Shown here in pieces: positions 1 through 11,884 of a stretch of DNA of 64,000 nucleotides; the stretch's first letter is position 1, and each line of letters starts with the position of its first letter. The translations under genes and the position numbers were made by a program. This stretch comes from Heterohyrax brucei (lineage: Eukaryota > Chordata > Mammalia > Hyracoidea > Procaviidae). The DNA is taken from NCBI GenBank assembly GCA_028571685.1, contig CM053141.1:77981833-78045832 (forward strand). The letters run 5' to 3'. Under the pieces are notes generated by a model. It was given only the letters and a program-made list of their open reading frames with translations, did no database searches and was not told where the DNA came from.

Positions 1-583
1 GATGTATCTTCTGATTAGGAAAATGATCCCAGAAGCAACCATGACTGATCGCTGGGACTCACTAGCAAGTCGTGGCCCCCGAGATTTCCCTGGCGGCCTC
101 TCCCGCTGCACGTTTTCCAAGACATGCTACAAAAGCATTCAACAGTTAGTAAGAAGAAAAGAATGCCCTTAACACAAGAATGAGGCTCTGTCTACGGTGC
201 TTCCGTTGAGTATAATACACAGCCTCCTTCTTTCATGCTGAGTCCCCAGGTAACACAAGCAGGTAATGCACAGCACTGCTGCTTATCCAAAAGTTGGGAG
301 GTTCAAGTTTACCCAAAGAAACCTCAGAAGAAAGTCCTGGCAATCTATTTCTGAAAAATAAGTCACTGAGAATCCTATGAGTATGATCCTACTCTGACAC
401 ACTTGTGGCCACCAGGGATCGGGGCCGACTGTACAGCAATCAGTTGTTTTCTTTCATATAACTTTAACTTTTACTATTCCTTTACATCCTTTTTAAAGCT
501 TTCATAGGGGAAAACATCTCTTTGGCATTTATGTAATATTTTCATCTATCAATCCCAGGGTGCCTGAAGAATATTGAATTTCA
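1..583. other. Intergenic DNA with a degenerate SINE (about 250-440)
   Basis: No gene is supported. Around 250-440 (+) there is a worn SINE/RTE-related tail. It has the pattern 'tggcaatctatttctgaaaaa' followed by 'ctactctgacacac', which recurs at 3190-3310 and 10510-10640. The rest is unrecognised. Confidence 0.5.
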
Positions 584-600
584 AAATTATTTCCCAGAGC

Positions 601-1030
601 ACACAAAAATAAAAAGGGGTGCACCCCTTGAGATCTCCACTAAAAGACCACAATTGATGGCCCAGGAGCCTCAGAGTTCCCCTGGGAGCATGGTCCCTGG
701 CCCTGATGCTGCCCCTATCCATAAATCATAATGGAGATCAACTCTTCAGGCAGGAATGGAATGGACTGGACTTGGCAACACAGAGTGACCATATCATGTG
801 TGCACTTTGCGGTTCTGTGCATCTATAAGAAGTTGTCCTGCTGACCTCTTGCTGGAGGCAGGGGAGTGGGTGGAGAAGAGGGGATGGGAGTTTGTTGGGA
901 GGATAGGACATGTATGGAGCAGAGAAGAAGAGTGTACTGTTACCGGGCAGGGAGAACAGTGGGAGCTGCATATAGGTGGGTGTGCAAATTTATACGAGAA
1001 TGTACATTTTCATTCAATCATAATAAAAAG
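601..1030 (+). mobile_element. 5'-truncated non-LTR retroposon (probable L1 3' end) with perfect target-site duplication
   Basis: 430 bp with an A-rich 3' end (AATAAAAAG). It is bracketed by a perfect 17-bp direct repeat, AAATTATTTCCCAGAGC, at 584-600 and 1031-1047. The same family occurs reversed at 36360-37140 and as a shorter copy at 53431-53735. The duplication and tail show L1-machinery insertion. The family is probably the 3' UTR of an afrotherian L1, which is inference. Open frames here are spurious. Confidence 0.85.
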
Positions 1031-1384
1031 AAATTATTTCCCAGAGCAGTATTATTATTTTTTTTCCAGCATAATTAACTCACCTGCCAAAGACCACACG
1101 TGGTTCACAACAAAGCTGAGAATGGAACATACAATGTCTGAGTTCTTGGTCTGCCCATCAAACCGTGCTCAGAGCCAAGGACACATTAAACTTGGAACAC
1201 ATTGAAAAGCACACGCTTGCCTGTACAAGAAATGACCAAACAGGAGCCATATGCAATTCTTGACTCAAAGAGAGCACAAGGGAAAATACGAGATCTTAGC
1301 CAGCAGTGGACACGAAAGCAGAAATGAAGAACGAAAGAGACCGAGAAAGGACTTCATAGAAGAAAGAAAGAGCGGTGGGGCACG

Positions 1385-1725
1385 CTATGTTGTTGTTGTT
1401 AGTGGCCGTGTAGTCAAGCCCCAGCTCGTGGCCACCCCTTGCACGACTGCAAGAAACACCACCTGGCCCTGCATCCTCCCCTTGATTGGTTATAAATTGG
1501 ACCACTGCAACCCACGGGGTTTTCACTGGCTGGTTTTCAGAAACAGATCACTAGGCTTTCGGACCTGCTCGGCATCTTAGCAACAGTCAAGCCTCTGCTG
1601 GAAGAGGGGTGGTGGCTGCGCAGGTGGTGCCTTGACCGGAACCCAACCCGGGTCTCCTGCAGGGAAAGGGAGGAGCATGGCAGTGAGCCACCGCCGCCCA
1701 GTGGGCGTGGCCTGCGGAGCAGGTG
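1385..1725 (-). repeat. tRNA-Gly-related composite SINE, antisense
   Basis: Read on the minus strand, about 1610-1725 resembles a tRNA-Gly gene (GGTGGCTCA..., GGAGACCCGGGTT) with a degenerate B box. The remaining 230 bp contains a sequence ('tggttataaattggaccactg') that I associate with an afrotherian tRNA-like SINE. It is too diverged to be a functional tRNA. Confidence 0.55.
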
Positions 1726-2180
1726 TGAGCAGGGGAGCTGGCGACAGGCCCAGCTGCTTCCTGCTCCAGGAAAAAAAGATTTTGCGCAATTCTTTCTCTT
1801 TGACTCTCCTTATCAGCCCAGGTGTATCTCTCTCCTGAGCACGTAATGCCTGGGACCTGCTGCAAAAACGGGACTGCCTCAGTTCAGCACAGAGTGAAGG
1901 CTCTTCCCCAACCCAAAGTGTGATAAAGATCTGGAATTTAGTATGGTACCTGTGAGAGGTGGGAATGACAGCTAATACTCTAAATGGTGGAAGGGAGGAG
2001 GTGAGGAACCCAGAGGCAAAGAGGAGATAACCACACATACCGAGGAAGAAGCCAAGGGGTGAAGAAACCTTTGTGGAGGGAAACAGAGGAGACCTTACAG
2101 AAAAGGTAGCAAGCAGTCTGGACTTGGTGTGTCACAAACGCCTTCCAGCTAGCTTGAGCCTCACATCATGCCCTGTAGCC
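1726..2180. other. Unrecognised intergenic DNA
   Basis: No gene, clear repeat or regulatory site is seen. Overlapping open frames on both strands lack coding character. Confidence 0.4.
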
Positions 2181-2565
2181 ATCCCTCCTTGATAACTAAG
2201 CTCTGATCTTACTCCAAACAACATAGCCAGCCTAAGAAATGAACTGTGCATGGTATAAGGCAATGCTGCAATCCTACTCCCCTTTGCCGAAGAGCTGATT
2301 ACCCAGTCTCCCTTTGAGATTGGGAGTAGCCGTGTGACTCAGTTTGAGCCAAGGAGATGACAAAGAAAAACTGCGAGGAGGCTTCTGGGAAATATTGGGT
2401 TGCTGCCTTCGTGCTCCTGTCCTTCCTGCCTTGAATGCAGACTATACCTGAAGCAGCCACAAACTTGGAGCTGTGAGAAGCAAGGCATGAGGATCACAGA
2501 AACACCAGCTGCACATCATTAAACCACTGAATTGAGCCTGCATTTGCCAACCCCCAGACTTGTTG
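2181..2565. repeat. Ancient interspersed repeat, family unresolved
   Basis: Contains a block ('gtgactcagtttgagccaag', 'cttctgggaaa', 'accactgaattgagcc', 'ttgttgggtgatgtgatta') of the kind found in old mammalian LTR (MLT-like) fragments. The family cannot be fixed by eye. Confidence 0.4.
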
Positions 2566-2584
2566 GGTGATGTGATTATTAAGG

Positions 2585-3105
2585 TTGTGTGTCAAAGTGG
2601 CTACACCATGATTCTCAGTGGTTTGGCAGTTAGGACATAGTTCGCCAGTTGTAAGATGATGTGATCCCTTTCAGGATAAGATCTGATATACTGTGGTCAC
2701 CTCCATGATAAGATCTGCTGTGAAGAGCCAGTCTGGTGAAAGGGAGATTCCTTGGGGCTGTGGCCTGCATCCAATGTAGGTGGAGTCTCTGGCAAGGCTC
2801 TCTCTGGATCCTGCAGCTGGCTGCTGTTGGTGTGACATCCAGTTCTTTGGGCTTGAGCTAGTAGCCTACCTGCTACTTGCCACTGATCTTGGGATTCATC
2901 AGTCTTTGCAGCCTGTGAGCAGGGGCCCTGCTGTCTGAACTGCTGATTTGAGGTGTGCTAGCCCCTGTTGCTATGTGAATCAGGAGAAGCCTCCAGCCAG
3001 ATCCAGAGACTTGGAATGTTCCAGCCTCTACAGCCAAAAAGGCCATTTGTTTGGTGGAAATCCCTCTAGATAGATGTTTATATGTTTTATTGGTTTTTCT
3101 TCTCT
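2585..3105 (+). mobile_element. ERVL/MaLR-like LTR fragment
   Basis: Starts near 'tgtgtgtcaaagtggctac' and ends near 'ggtttttcttctctggagca'. It is similar in order of motifs ('gattctcagtggtttggcag', 'ttgggattcatcag', 'gacttggaatgttccag') to the solo LTR at 35568-36095. Diverged. Confidence 0.6.
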
Positions 3106-3109
3106 GGAG

Positions 3110-3330
3110 CACTCATCCTGAGGCTTATTTGATGCTGACTGTTACTATACTCAACTACGAACCAAAAGGCGGGACATTGGAGTCCACTCAGAGGCTCTTT
3201 GGAAAAAAGTCCTGGAGATTTACTTTCTAAAAACCAACCAGTGACAATGCTACAGAACACAGGTCTACTCTGACACTCATGAGATCCCCATGAGTCAGAG
3301 TCAGCTAGAGAGCAAGTGGTTACCCATGAT
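3110..3330 (+). repeat. SINE-like repeat (AfroSINE-related tail)
   Basis: Carries 'aaaagtcctggagatttact', 'ctactctgacactcatgaga' and 'atgagtcagagtcagctaga', the tail pattern of the afrotherian SINE family. Confidence 0.6.
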
Positions 3331-3584
3331 TGCATTTGCTCTTTACCTAAATGCAATCTCGATACAAAAGACATATTTCAAGAAAATGTCTTTCAATTTT
3401 GAATTATTACAACAGAAGACTTTTGCCTTTATCACTTAAGATAATAATTTTAAATGACCCCTGAAGAAAAAGTCTTAGAAGGTGTGGGTCCCATCAAAGA
3501 CGCTTATGATCCTTAGGGCTTCACAGACTCCAGTTTGAGAAAAACTGATCTAGGATAGACATAATTATTTAATAATAATAATAA

Positions 3585-3725
3585 TAGTAATAAGTTGCCA
3601 TTAAATTGATTTTGACCCTATGTGTTGCAAAGTAGAACTGCTCCATACATAGAGTTTTTAAGGCTGTGAGTTTTCTGCCTTTCGTTGGGTACAAACCACC
3701 GATATTTAGATTAGTATTCAAGTGT
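3585..3725 (-). repeat. AfroSINE, antisense, diverged
   Basis: 'aagttgccattaaattgatt' to 'gtgtttaact' follows the antisense SINE order (gtcgagtcgatt...cataga gttt...ttagcag...taac). Confidence 0.65.
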
Positions 3726-4812
3726 TTAACTACTTGCTACCCCCAGGGACTCTTACCGTCCTACACGGGAGACAAAAAGCAGAGTTTTTGAAAGCAAAAC
3801 CATGGGAAATGAAAAGGCACCTGGGCACACCTAGTAGCCTCCTGGTAGCAGGGAAATGGTGCCATGAACTCTTTGTACCATTGCCACCCTTTATAACAGA
3901 CAGCACTCTTCTGAGCCGCAGTGGAACAGGGCTAGTTAGTGCCGACTGGGGAGTCAGTGTGCAGTGCCCTCTCTGGTTCCCAAGACGACAAGCCTGGAGC
4001 TTTAGTAGAGACCAGATGCACTTGTAATAAGCATTGGCTAGGCTCCCATAATGTTCTGGGAGCTGAGTATAAATTGAAATCCCCAGTCCTTGTCCTTGGA
4101 GTTACACTCTGACTGAGAACAATGGGGTAAAATCAGCAGTTATGCTCAGAGGTTGAAGAGACATCACCAAACTTATTTAAACAGGAAAAGAAAGTGCTAG
4201 ACAAACGAGCTGAAGACTCACATTGTCCTCTACCTGATTAAGAAGCCTTTTCTCCTTGAGTTCTGAACAGCATAACTGATACTTTGAAACCAGATTCTAC
4301 TTGAAGGAAATCCAAAACATAAAAATTTAAACCTACAAAGCAACTAGAAGGAAGATGATTCATACTATGAATGAGTAAGCCATTTGACATGCTGCAGTGA
4401 TCCTTCCTATCATGGACTTTCCCAGCACCTTTATGCCAAGATCCGAAGTAAGCAGATTCCTTCCCCAGAGTGTTCTTTGTGCAATCACGATAGTACCTTT
4501 CACGTCTAAAGTGCTTTGCAGTTTGCAAAGCACATTCACCAAGTATCTATCCTTATGACAACCCTATGATTACGAGAGGAACAGATATCGCTTCCATAAC
4601 CATGTCTTTGTTAAAAGAACAGACACCTATTTTAAAAACAGGTTTATTTTTAGCTGAGTATAAAACTAACATCTTTTTGTTGCAGAAAATAAAAAATGAG
4701 AAAAGTAGAGAACAAAAATCTCCCAAATCCCAAAGAAACCACTGTGATTTTAAGCTTTTCTTTTAGTCTGTGTACTCTGCACATTATTTTTAATGTAGAT
4801 GTGATGAAACTC
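3726..4812. other. Unrecognised intergenic DNA
   Basis: No feature supported. The short open frames here have no recognisable similarity to a protein family. Confidence 0.4.
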
Positions 4813-4965
4813 AAAACGTACTACCATCAAGTCAGTTTCAACTCACAGTGACCTATAGGACAGAGTAGAACTGCTGCACAGTTTCCAAAAAGCTCTTGGT
4901 GTATTCAAACTGCTGAGCTTTGGGTTAGCAGCTATAACTCTTAACTGCTATGCCACCAGGGTGCC
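4813..4965 (-). repeat. AfroSINE, antisense
   Basis: Clear full-length copy: 'accatcaagtcagtttcaac' near the left end and 'ctgctatgccaccagggtgc' at the right end. These are the tail and tRNA-like head of the SINE read backwards. Confidence 0.85.
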
Positions 4966-5729
4966 AATTTTATTTTTGACCTTTTTTTCCCACTTAATAT
5001 TATAATGTGAATATTTTCTCAGGATATTAAACTTCTCTTACAATCATTTTTTTTCATGATTGCACACTGTAATTTATATTGATAATTTACTTAGTTCTTC
5101 CTAATAATCAAAATACTTCTTGGCCCATTTTGTTTGGAATTACCCTGTCAGAGTCATTTAAGCAAAACTCTGAATGAGTTATGCCATTGTACACACTGCC
5201 AAGCTAATTACCATCCCTATTGTTGAGGTTTTCCTCTCATCAATCACTTTTTGATGAATGCCTTTATGTATAAATCTTTTTTTTATGCCTTAGATGATTT
5301 TTTTTCTAAGCTAAATTTCTAGAAATGCAACTAGCAGTCCCAACAGAATAAATGCTTTAAGGCACTGGATTGCAAATTTGTTTCCAAAAGACTTGCACAA
5401 TTTATGTACCAAAAGTAGCGGAAGACCATGCTCATTTGATCACAGCCTCAGCAGCACAGAGTGGGCGTTTTTAAAAGACATTTGCCTACTTACAGCTTAA
5501 AGAAAATCATATTTTACTGCATACATTTATATATCTTCCCTTACCACTGAGGCTGAACATCTTCCTAGAAATTTATTAACTAGCTCTATTTCATCTTTTG
5601 TGAAGGATTTATTCATAGAACAGATACTCTTATCTTCACTTTACTATCCAGGGCGCCAAAGCTTGAAGAAGTGAAACTACTTTCCACAGGAGATGATTAA
5701 ATCAGCTAAGCGAAGCCTCCAACTTGAAT
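4966..5729. other. AT-rich intergenic DNA, possibly an old LINE remnant
   Basis: AT-rich with several T runs. No gene. The texture resembles a decayed LINE 3' region but I cannot assign it. Confidence 0.3.
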
Positions 5730-6085
5730 GTTTTCTCTCCTGATCAAAAGGCCACCAAAAGAACAAATAGATCTGTTCTGGAAGACATACAACCAGAGTG
5801 CTCCTTGGAAGCAAGGATGGCGAGACTGTGTCTTACGTGCTTTGGACATGTTGTCAGGAAGAATCAATCCCTGTGAAAGGACATCATGCTTGGTAAAGCT
5901 GAGGGTCAATGAAAAGGAGGAAGACCCTCAGTGATATGGACTGAGACAGTGGCTGCAACAATGGGCTGAAGCTTAACAACGATAGTGAATGTGGCACAGG
6001 ACCAGGCAGGGTCTTGTTCTGTCGTATAGAGGATTGCTCTGAGTTAGAACCAACTCGACAGCACCTAACCACAAGAACAATCAAA
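5730..6085 (+). mobile_element. RTE retrotransposon 3' end (BovB-like RTE, RTE1-type)
   Basis: Frame-broken end of the RTE ORF (PWKQGWRDCVLRALDMLSGR, KEEDPQ) followed by the tail ending 'ccaactcgacagcacctaac'. That tail is shared with the AfroSINEs, consistent with RTE supplying their retrotransposition machinery. Confidence 0.8.
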
Positions 6086-6576
6086 TGATTTCTCCTCATC
6101 ATCACTATCATTTTGTTTTCAATTTCTAAGCTCTGCCTACGATACTTAATGAAAACCAAAATGAAATATCTTAAGTACAAACTTCAAGCTCATAGCTTCT
6201 CTGCCAGTTCACAACTGAGTAGACAGAGGCCCAGAGACTCATGCGGTGACTGTTACAGACGTGTAGTCTGGGAAAATCACCTGTTTCTCATGTCAGCTGC
6301 CTGACTGCTCTCAGGCGTAAGAATGTAGGTACTTGCACCACAGAGAGATGCGTTGTGGTGACATCTAACAAACAAGGAGGAACAAAACTGAGCTGAACTG
6401 TGGTTTGAGATCAGTGGATGACCCTAAAGAACTAGCCAGCCAAGTGCTGTCGAGTCAGAACTAAGTAGATAATTTCTATTTTCAAACAAAAGAGGAAAAG
6501 CTTAAACGTCCAATAATGACCTGAGAAAGTAAACAATTCTAAAAAAGGACTACCTAGGCAAATAACACAACTTCTG
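6086..6576. other. Intergenic DNA with a SINE scrap
   Basis: A short SINE-like scrap lies at about 6425-6465 ('gccaagtgctgtcgagtcag'). Nothing else is recognised. Confidence 0.4.
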
Positions 6577-6960
6577 CCTTCATCTCTGTGTGTGTGTGTA
6601 TTTTAAGTGAAAGTTTACAATTTGAATCTGCTTCTCATACAAAACTTACACACATTTTCTTATGTGATCCTAGCTGCTGTCCCCAAACTGTGAAAGCACA
6701 TTCCTCCTCTCTACCCCGTATTTCCCAAGTCTACTGAACCAGCTCCTGTCCCTCTCTGCCCTCTCCTCTCACCTCTAGGCAGGAGCTACCCGGTGAGTCT
6801 CATATATCTATCCAAGCCAAGAAGCGCAGTCTTCACCAATATCATTTTATATCTTATAGACCAATTTCATCTTTGTCTGAAGAGTTGGCTTCTGAAATGG
6901 TTTCAGTTCTGGGCTAATGGTGACTTGGGGCCCCATGTCTTCTGGGGATCTGCCTTCAAT
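6577..6960 (-). mobile_element. L1 3' UTR-like retroposon, antisense
   Basis: Begins with a (TG)n tract at 6586-6599, then 'ttttaagtgaaagtttacaa'. It continues with the pyrimidine-rich block and 'ctgaagagttggcttctgaa', a layout that recurs in afrotherian L1 3' ends read in reverse. Confidence 0.6.
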
Positions 6961-6964
6961 TTTT

Positions 6965-7870
6965 AAATGTTGGATTATTTAAAAAGTGGATTGTTGGTTA
7001 TTGAATAAATGGTGTTGAGATGATCTGCTAACTCCTTGGAAAGGGATAAATTAGATTCTTCCCTCATGCTATAGACCAAAACCAATTTTTGATAGGCTTG
7101 CATTAAATATGAAAATGGAATCATTAAAAAAACTAGGAAAAAAAATTTTTTAATCTAAATAAGGAATGTAATCGCAAGCTGGGAAAGCATAAAAAGAAAA
7201 AAAATCCTAAAGGAAAAGATTACTGGAAAAGATATTTGAAGCTCTTTAACAAGATGAAAAAAGGGAAGAAAATTGGCAAAACAAACTTTTCCAGCTCATC
7301 AACCAAGTTAAAAGGCAAATATTAAAGTAGGGAAACAATGGCAGTTTTCTGGTAAGTCAAGGGTTAATGTCTTGGCTCTGGAACTATTGCCAAGGAGGGC
7401 AGATGCTCACACTCTCCTAGTCGGAGTGTAGGACAGACACCCACTACACACTTTCCAAACAACAGTCAGACCATGAGTATTAAAAAAAAGCCTCAGGAAG
7501 AAGAGTTACATGAGTTACATCCTTTGATCAACTAATTCTAGTTCCAGCCAAGAGCCAAAGATCTTCAAAAAGACTTTTATAAAAGATGTTTGTCTTAGAC
7601 TATTTATAATGGTGTTACAATTTAAAATGCCCCACAATAGGAAACTGCTTCGGTGAAAATGGTACATCCATCAAGACTCATATTTTAAAGAAACATTTAT
7701 AAAAGGAAAAAGGTTGATGGCATTTGAAGTGGTGAAAGCAAGTGACAAAGCCAGATACAGAGCATGTCTGTGATTTTATCAGATGAGAACTTCCTGTGAA
7801 AACAGCTGATATAACTGGAAAGTAGAATTACAGATACTGTTCAAATTTTCTGAAACTTAAAATTTTGTGT
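6965..7870 (+). mobile_element. Old L1 ORF2/3' end remnant
   Basis: Order of degraded L1 ORF2 motifs in sense: 'attgaataaatggtgttgag', 'gcttgcattaaatatgaaaatgg'-like, 'tttataaaagatg', 'gtgttacaatttaaaatgcc'. Frames are thoroughly broken. Confidence 0.6.
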
Positions 7871-8917
7871 GGTATGATGTGTACATGTGGAGGGGAGAAG
7901 AAACTGGTGAAACAGTAGCTCAGTTGATAGTATTCTAGATATTTCCCACTGCCTTCCTCCTGTATACACCCATTCATCTTGTAGGAATGCCACGAAGGAC
8001 TGTAACAATTGATACGACACAGGTGGGTCTGCAGCTAAGCTTTGTAAATGAGAAATTGGGAAGAAGCGAACAGCAAGTTTAATAAAATCATTTCTTCACA
8101 AAGCCATAGATAGTACATAGATAGACAGATAAAGAGCATAAACCACTGCAAGATCAAAGACTCAAACAAGTTCACTAGGAGAGAAGGGAAAATTTATAGA
8201 TGGAATTCTCGCCCTCCAGCTGGTTCCTGCGTGTGCCCCGTTTAACAAGGGCTTAAACTGTATCTGCAGTTTTCTGAGGGGTTCATTTACTTTTCAAGTT
8301 TGTAAACCAGCATATCAACAATTCCCAGTCAATGGGACAGCATTTCTCCGGGGAGCTGTGAAAATATACCTTGCATTTTAGATGCCATAAAAAGGGTGAC
8401 TAAACGTGCCTCTGTTCTCCATAGCAAAGGAGAACCACATCTGGTCATTAAAAAAAAAAAAAGGCATTATACAGAGTTGTACGGCTGCCAGATACTCATT
8501 ACAGAGAACTGTTTTATCCATTTAGACCAATTTTCCAGATGTTTTATGACTTGGAGACAGCAGAATTGCTGAAACTAGTGATGGAAGCCCGTTCATTTCA
8601 AGGGGCTCCCTTGCAAGCCCCTTGCAGCCTTTGAGGGACAGGTAATTTATGTCAAGCTACAAGGCAATACTTGAGGACAGCTGTCACCTCACTGAGTCAC
8701 AAATATCCCAACAAAGGACAAAACACAGTGTTTAAGTAACACTGGGCTTCATTTGCAAAAATTGCCTCTTAAGCAAGCACTTAGTAGTCATTTCACATGC
8801 AAATGTGTATGCACATAACAGGAGCAATTTTCATAATAGCAGGTCAAGTTGGCAATGGCACTAAAGACGGCCATGTCATTACTGGGATTGGTTCACATTG
8901 TCTGTAAAGTCAAAAAT
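7871..8917. other. Unrecognised intergenic DNA
   Basis: Only a short poly(A) run (8450-8462) stands out. No gene or clear repeat. Confidence 0.4.
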
Positions 8918-9291
8918 TGAAACCCATAGTCATTAAATCAATTCCAACTTACAGCAACCCTATAGGACAGAGTAAAACTGCTCTATAGGGTTTTAAAGGT
9001 TGGAGAGCTGTCGGGGCACAGTGGTTAAGATCTGGATTGCTAACTGAAAAAGGGCTGGAAGTTTGAATCGACCAGCTGCTCCCCGGAAATCCTATGGGCA
9101 GTTCTACTCTGTCCTTTACTGTTGCGATAAATTGGAAATGACTCAGCAGCAAAGGGTTTTGGTTTTTGTTTTAAATCTTTACAGAAGCCCACTGCCACAT
9201 CCTTCTCCCACAGAGCACGATCAGGTTCAGATCCTAGACCTTTTGGTTAGGAATCCTGCTCTTAATCACTGTGCCACCAGGGTTCATTTCA
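8918..9291 (-). repeat. AfroSINE, antisense, interrupted by a second AfroSINE
   Basis: The left part (8918-9000, 'agtcattaaatcaattccaa') and the right part (9175-9291, ending 'ctgtgccaccagggttc') form one antisense SINE. It is split by the sense SINE at 9005-9173. Confidence 0.8.
9005..9173 (+). repeat. AfroSINE nested inside another AfroSINE
   Basis: Sense copy from 'cggggcacagtggttaag' to 'ggttttggtttttgttttaa', lying within the antisense copy at 8918-9291. It is therefore the younger insertion. Confidence 0.8.
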
Positions 9292-10408
9292 CTGTCCATA
9301 AACCAGCAAAATTCTCACACACACCGTTTGGTAATCTTGAATGCATAAGGACCATAGGATCAGGTTCAACAGGATCAGGCTTCATTTCCCCACCCCTTCC
9401 CCCAGAAAGATCCCTCCTGAAGTCAGAGCCCTGCTGAGCCCCGAATGCCAGGCACCAGCCCTGGGGCATTGGTGTAAATGACCCTGCTGCTGTCATCCCC
9501 ACTAGTTAGTCAGCTCGACACTGAGGACAGGTCTCCATCTGTCAATCAACTAAATTAGGAGCACCAATGTGCTCAGAGCAGAGCAGGGTCTGAGCAGACA
9601 GTGAGATCTCTTGGTGTCCTCTCACTGCAGGCAGCACCTCCGTCTTGGGTACATACGCCTACGTAAGCCAGGGCTTTCCTGGCTCTCCTGGCTTCTTGGA
9701 GCTATGTTCTTAGGTTCAAATGTCCATGTTGTAAACTGACCGCAGCCCATCTGTCCACCAGCAACTGTTGGATGATTTACTGGTGGTTGTGTTTGTTATT
9801 ATTGTGAATACTAGAATTCTCTGGCATTAGGGACAGTGGTGTCAGTATATCCTTTCCCTGACAATCTCGCTACCAGGTTGTATATTATAATGAAAACGAG
9901 TCTAAGATCAAATTCTGCCAAATGCTCCAGTGTTTATTAGCAAGTAAGTATACAAATGGTCGTATAATCCATTCTTATAAGTCCTAGGAGAATCCCTGCC
10001 TCTCTCCCGGCATTCCAGCTACCTCTTTACTTAAGAGACCCAACCCAGAGAGGAGTAGCAATGCGGAAGGGGCAAGGTTAGCCAGTTTTCCAGTTAACTC
10101 AGAGGACAGAGGGCAGGAAAGTGGGGGAACATAAGATCAGGTGAGCTGCTCCTGCTCCAGAGGCTCTGGGGTAGGCTGGCCAGATCCTCATGGTTGCATG
10201 AGGCCAGTAGGACCTATACAACCTTTCTGGTCAGCCCAGATGTAAACTGGCACTTTACCAATGGAAAGCCATTTCAATCATTCCTTATCCTGGTTAACAA
10301 ATCCTCTGCTCTGGGATTTCAGAAACAATATTCAAATATGTACTTGTGGAATGTAGCTTCTGATTAGGGTACTTCTGAGACTCATTAATCATCCCTGAAG
10401 CATGGATT
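9292..10408. other. Unrecognised intergenic DNA
   Basis: No gene, no clear repeat and no regulatory motif are seen. Confidence 0.4.
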
Positions 10409-10650
10409 CCTGATTACTCACTGCCATCAGGTTGATGTCGACTCACAGTGACACTATAGAACAGAATACAACTGCCCCATAGAGTGTCAGAAGGGGGATG
10501 TTCAAGACACCTCAGAGATGTCTCCGAAAAAAGGCTTGGCAATCTACTTCTGAAAAATCAGCCATGGAAAATCCTATATAGCATAGTTCAACCCTGACAC
10601 ACATAGAGTCACTATGAGTCAGAGGCAACTCAACAGTAATGGGCTTTTTA
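10409..10650. repeat. Composite SINE: antisense head, sense tail
   Basis: 10415-10500 reads as an antisense AfroSINE end ('gccatcaggttgatgtcgac'). 10505-10650 reads as a sense SINE tail ('cttggcaatctacttctgaa', 'atgagtcagaggcaactcaa'). The two halves face each other. Confidence 0.65.
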
Positions 10651-11104
10651 TTCACCAAGGGTAAGGCTGGGAAAGGACAAAGGGCTCTCAGGGGACAGAC
10701 AACCCTACTCTGCTACTTACAAAAGGATGCAGCCCAGCTCTTCATATCCAGGCACAAAATGCCTTGATTGCAATCTGTGTGAGGGCGGGACCCAGCGTGG
10801 GCAGGGTTACCTGATTGGGGACACAGAATATTCTTATGGGATGCTGGGAGAGCTGCAGCCATATGCCTCTTGAGGCAGCTGGTTTTTGTTTTTCTTAGCA
10901 TGCTTTATCCTTCCATTTCAAATTCTGCGTTTCTCCTCTTAGTCCTTATTCTTTTTTATTACTGTAACTTTCTGCTTCACCTTCCTTTGGCTGGCTAGTG
11001 GGGAGCAGTTCTTTCAGCCTCAGGCTTCAACCGCAGAAGCTGATGCCTTCCTTACTATCTAAGAGACCTTCAGGTAGGCAACCTAGCCTAGCAGGAAGAG
11101 GAGA
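10651..11104. other. Unrecognised intergenic DNA
   Basis: No feature supported. Confidence 0.4.
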
Positions 11105-11262
11105 GGCTGCGCAGTTAGGACAAGCCAAGTTTATGTCCTGACTCTCAAAATCTCCTAGCAGTGCTTCTCTGAGCCTCACTTTCCTCATCTGTAAAATGGG
11201 ACCAATTCTATGTGTATCATGCAGGGTCGATAAAAGGGTTTGAAACAGTGTGGATAAAACAT
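11105..11262 (+). repeat. MIR SINE
   Basis: Contains the MIR core 'cctcactttcctcatctgta' followed by 'aaatggg', with flanks degraded. Confidence 0.8.
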
Positions 11263-11269
11263 CTGACAT

Positions 11270-11432
11270 ATAAGCTGTTGCAACTGAGTTGATTGCAGTT
11301 CATAGAGACCCTATAAGACACAGTAGAAGAGCTTCATGGGGTTTCCAAGGAGTGGTTAGTAGATTCAAACTGCAGATCTTTTGGTTAGCAGCTAAACAGC
11401 TAACTATAGCACCACCAGGGATCCAACTGACA
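11270..11432 (-). repeat. AfroSINE, antisense
   Basis: 'gttgcaactgagttgattgc' to 'tatagcaccaccagggatcc'. Confidence 0.85.
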
Positions 11433-11454
11433 TAGCAGGGCTTTTAAAATGATA

Positions 11455-11592
11455 GAAAACCTTGTGATATAATTAGTAGTTAAAGTGCTACAGCTGCTAA
11501 CCACACGGTCAGCAGTTCAAATCCACCAGGCGCCTCTTGGGAACTCTGTGGGGGTATGAGTCAAAACTGACTTGATGGCAACAGGTTTGATT
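11455..11592 (+). repeat. AfroSINE, sense
   Basis: 'gaaaaccttgtgatataatt' to 'cttgatggcaacaggtttg', slightly shortened. Confidence 0.85.
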
Positions 11593-11884
11593 TTTGAAAA
11601 TAATAGCTTTTTTTGTTTTCAGCCACTTGGCCTTATACTGGATACACACAGAGATACAAAGACACACAAGCCATGATCAAGAATTGGCAACTATAATAGT
11701 ATATTCATTAAGTATTCTAATTGTCCTTAATCTTGGTAGTTTAATCTACAAAGAATTTTCATTCTTTTTTTTTAGCTATACACATCTTGAAAAACTAGTG
11801 ATTTTTTTTTTCCTTTGTGAGAATATCATCCGAATGTCCTCCCTTTATAGAAGATCAGCTGGCTGGACTAAAGATCAACCATTC

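Noticed and set aside
1610-1725. Functional tRNA-Gly gene on the minus strand
   Set aside because: The anticodon arm and B box are degraded and it is embedded in a SINE. It cannot fold as a proper cloverleaf.
1577-2038. 153-codon open frame on the minus strand
   Set aside because: It overlaps a tRNA-derived SINE and continues into unrecognised DNA, with no protein family resemblance or splice context.
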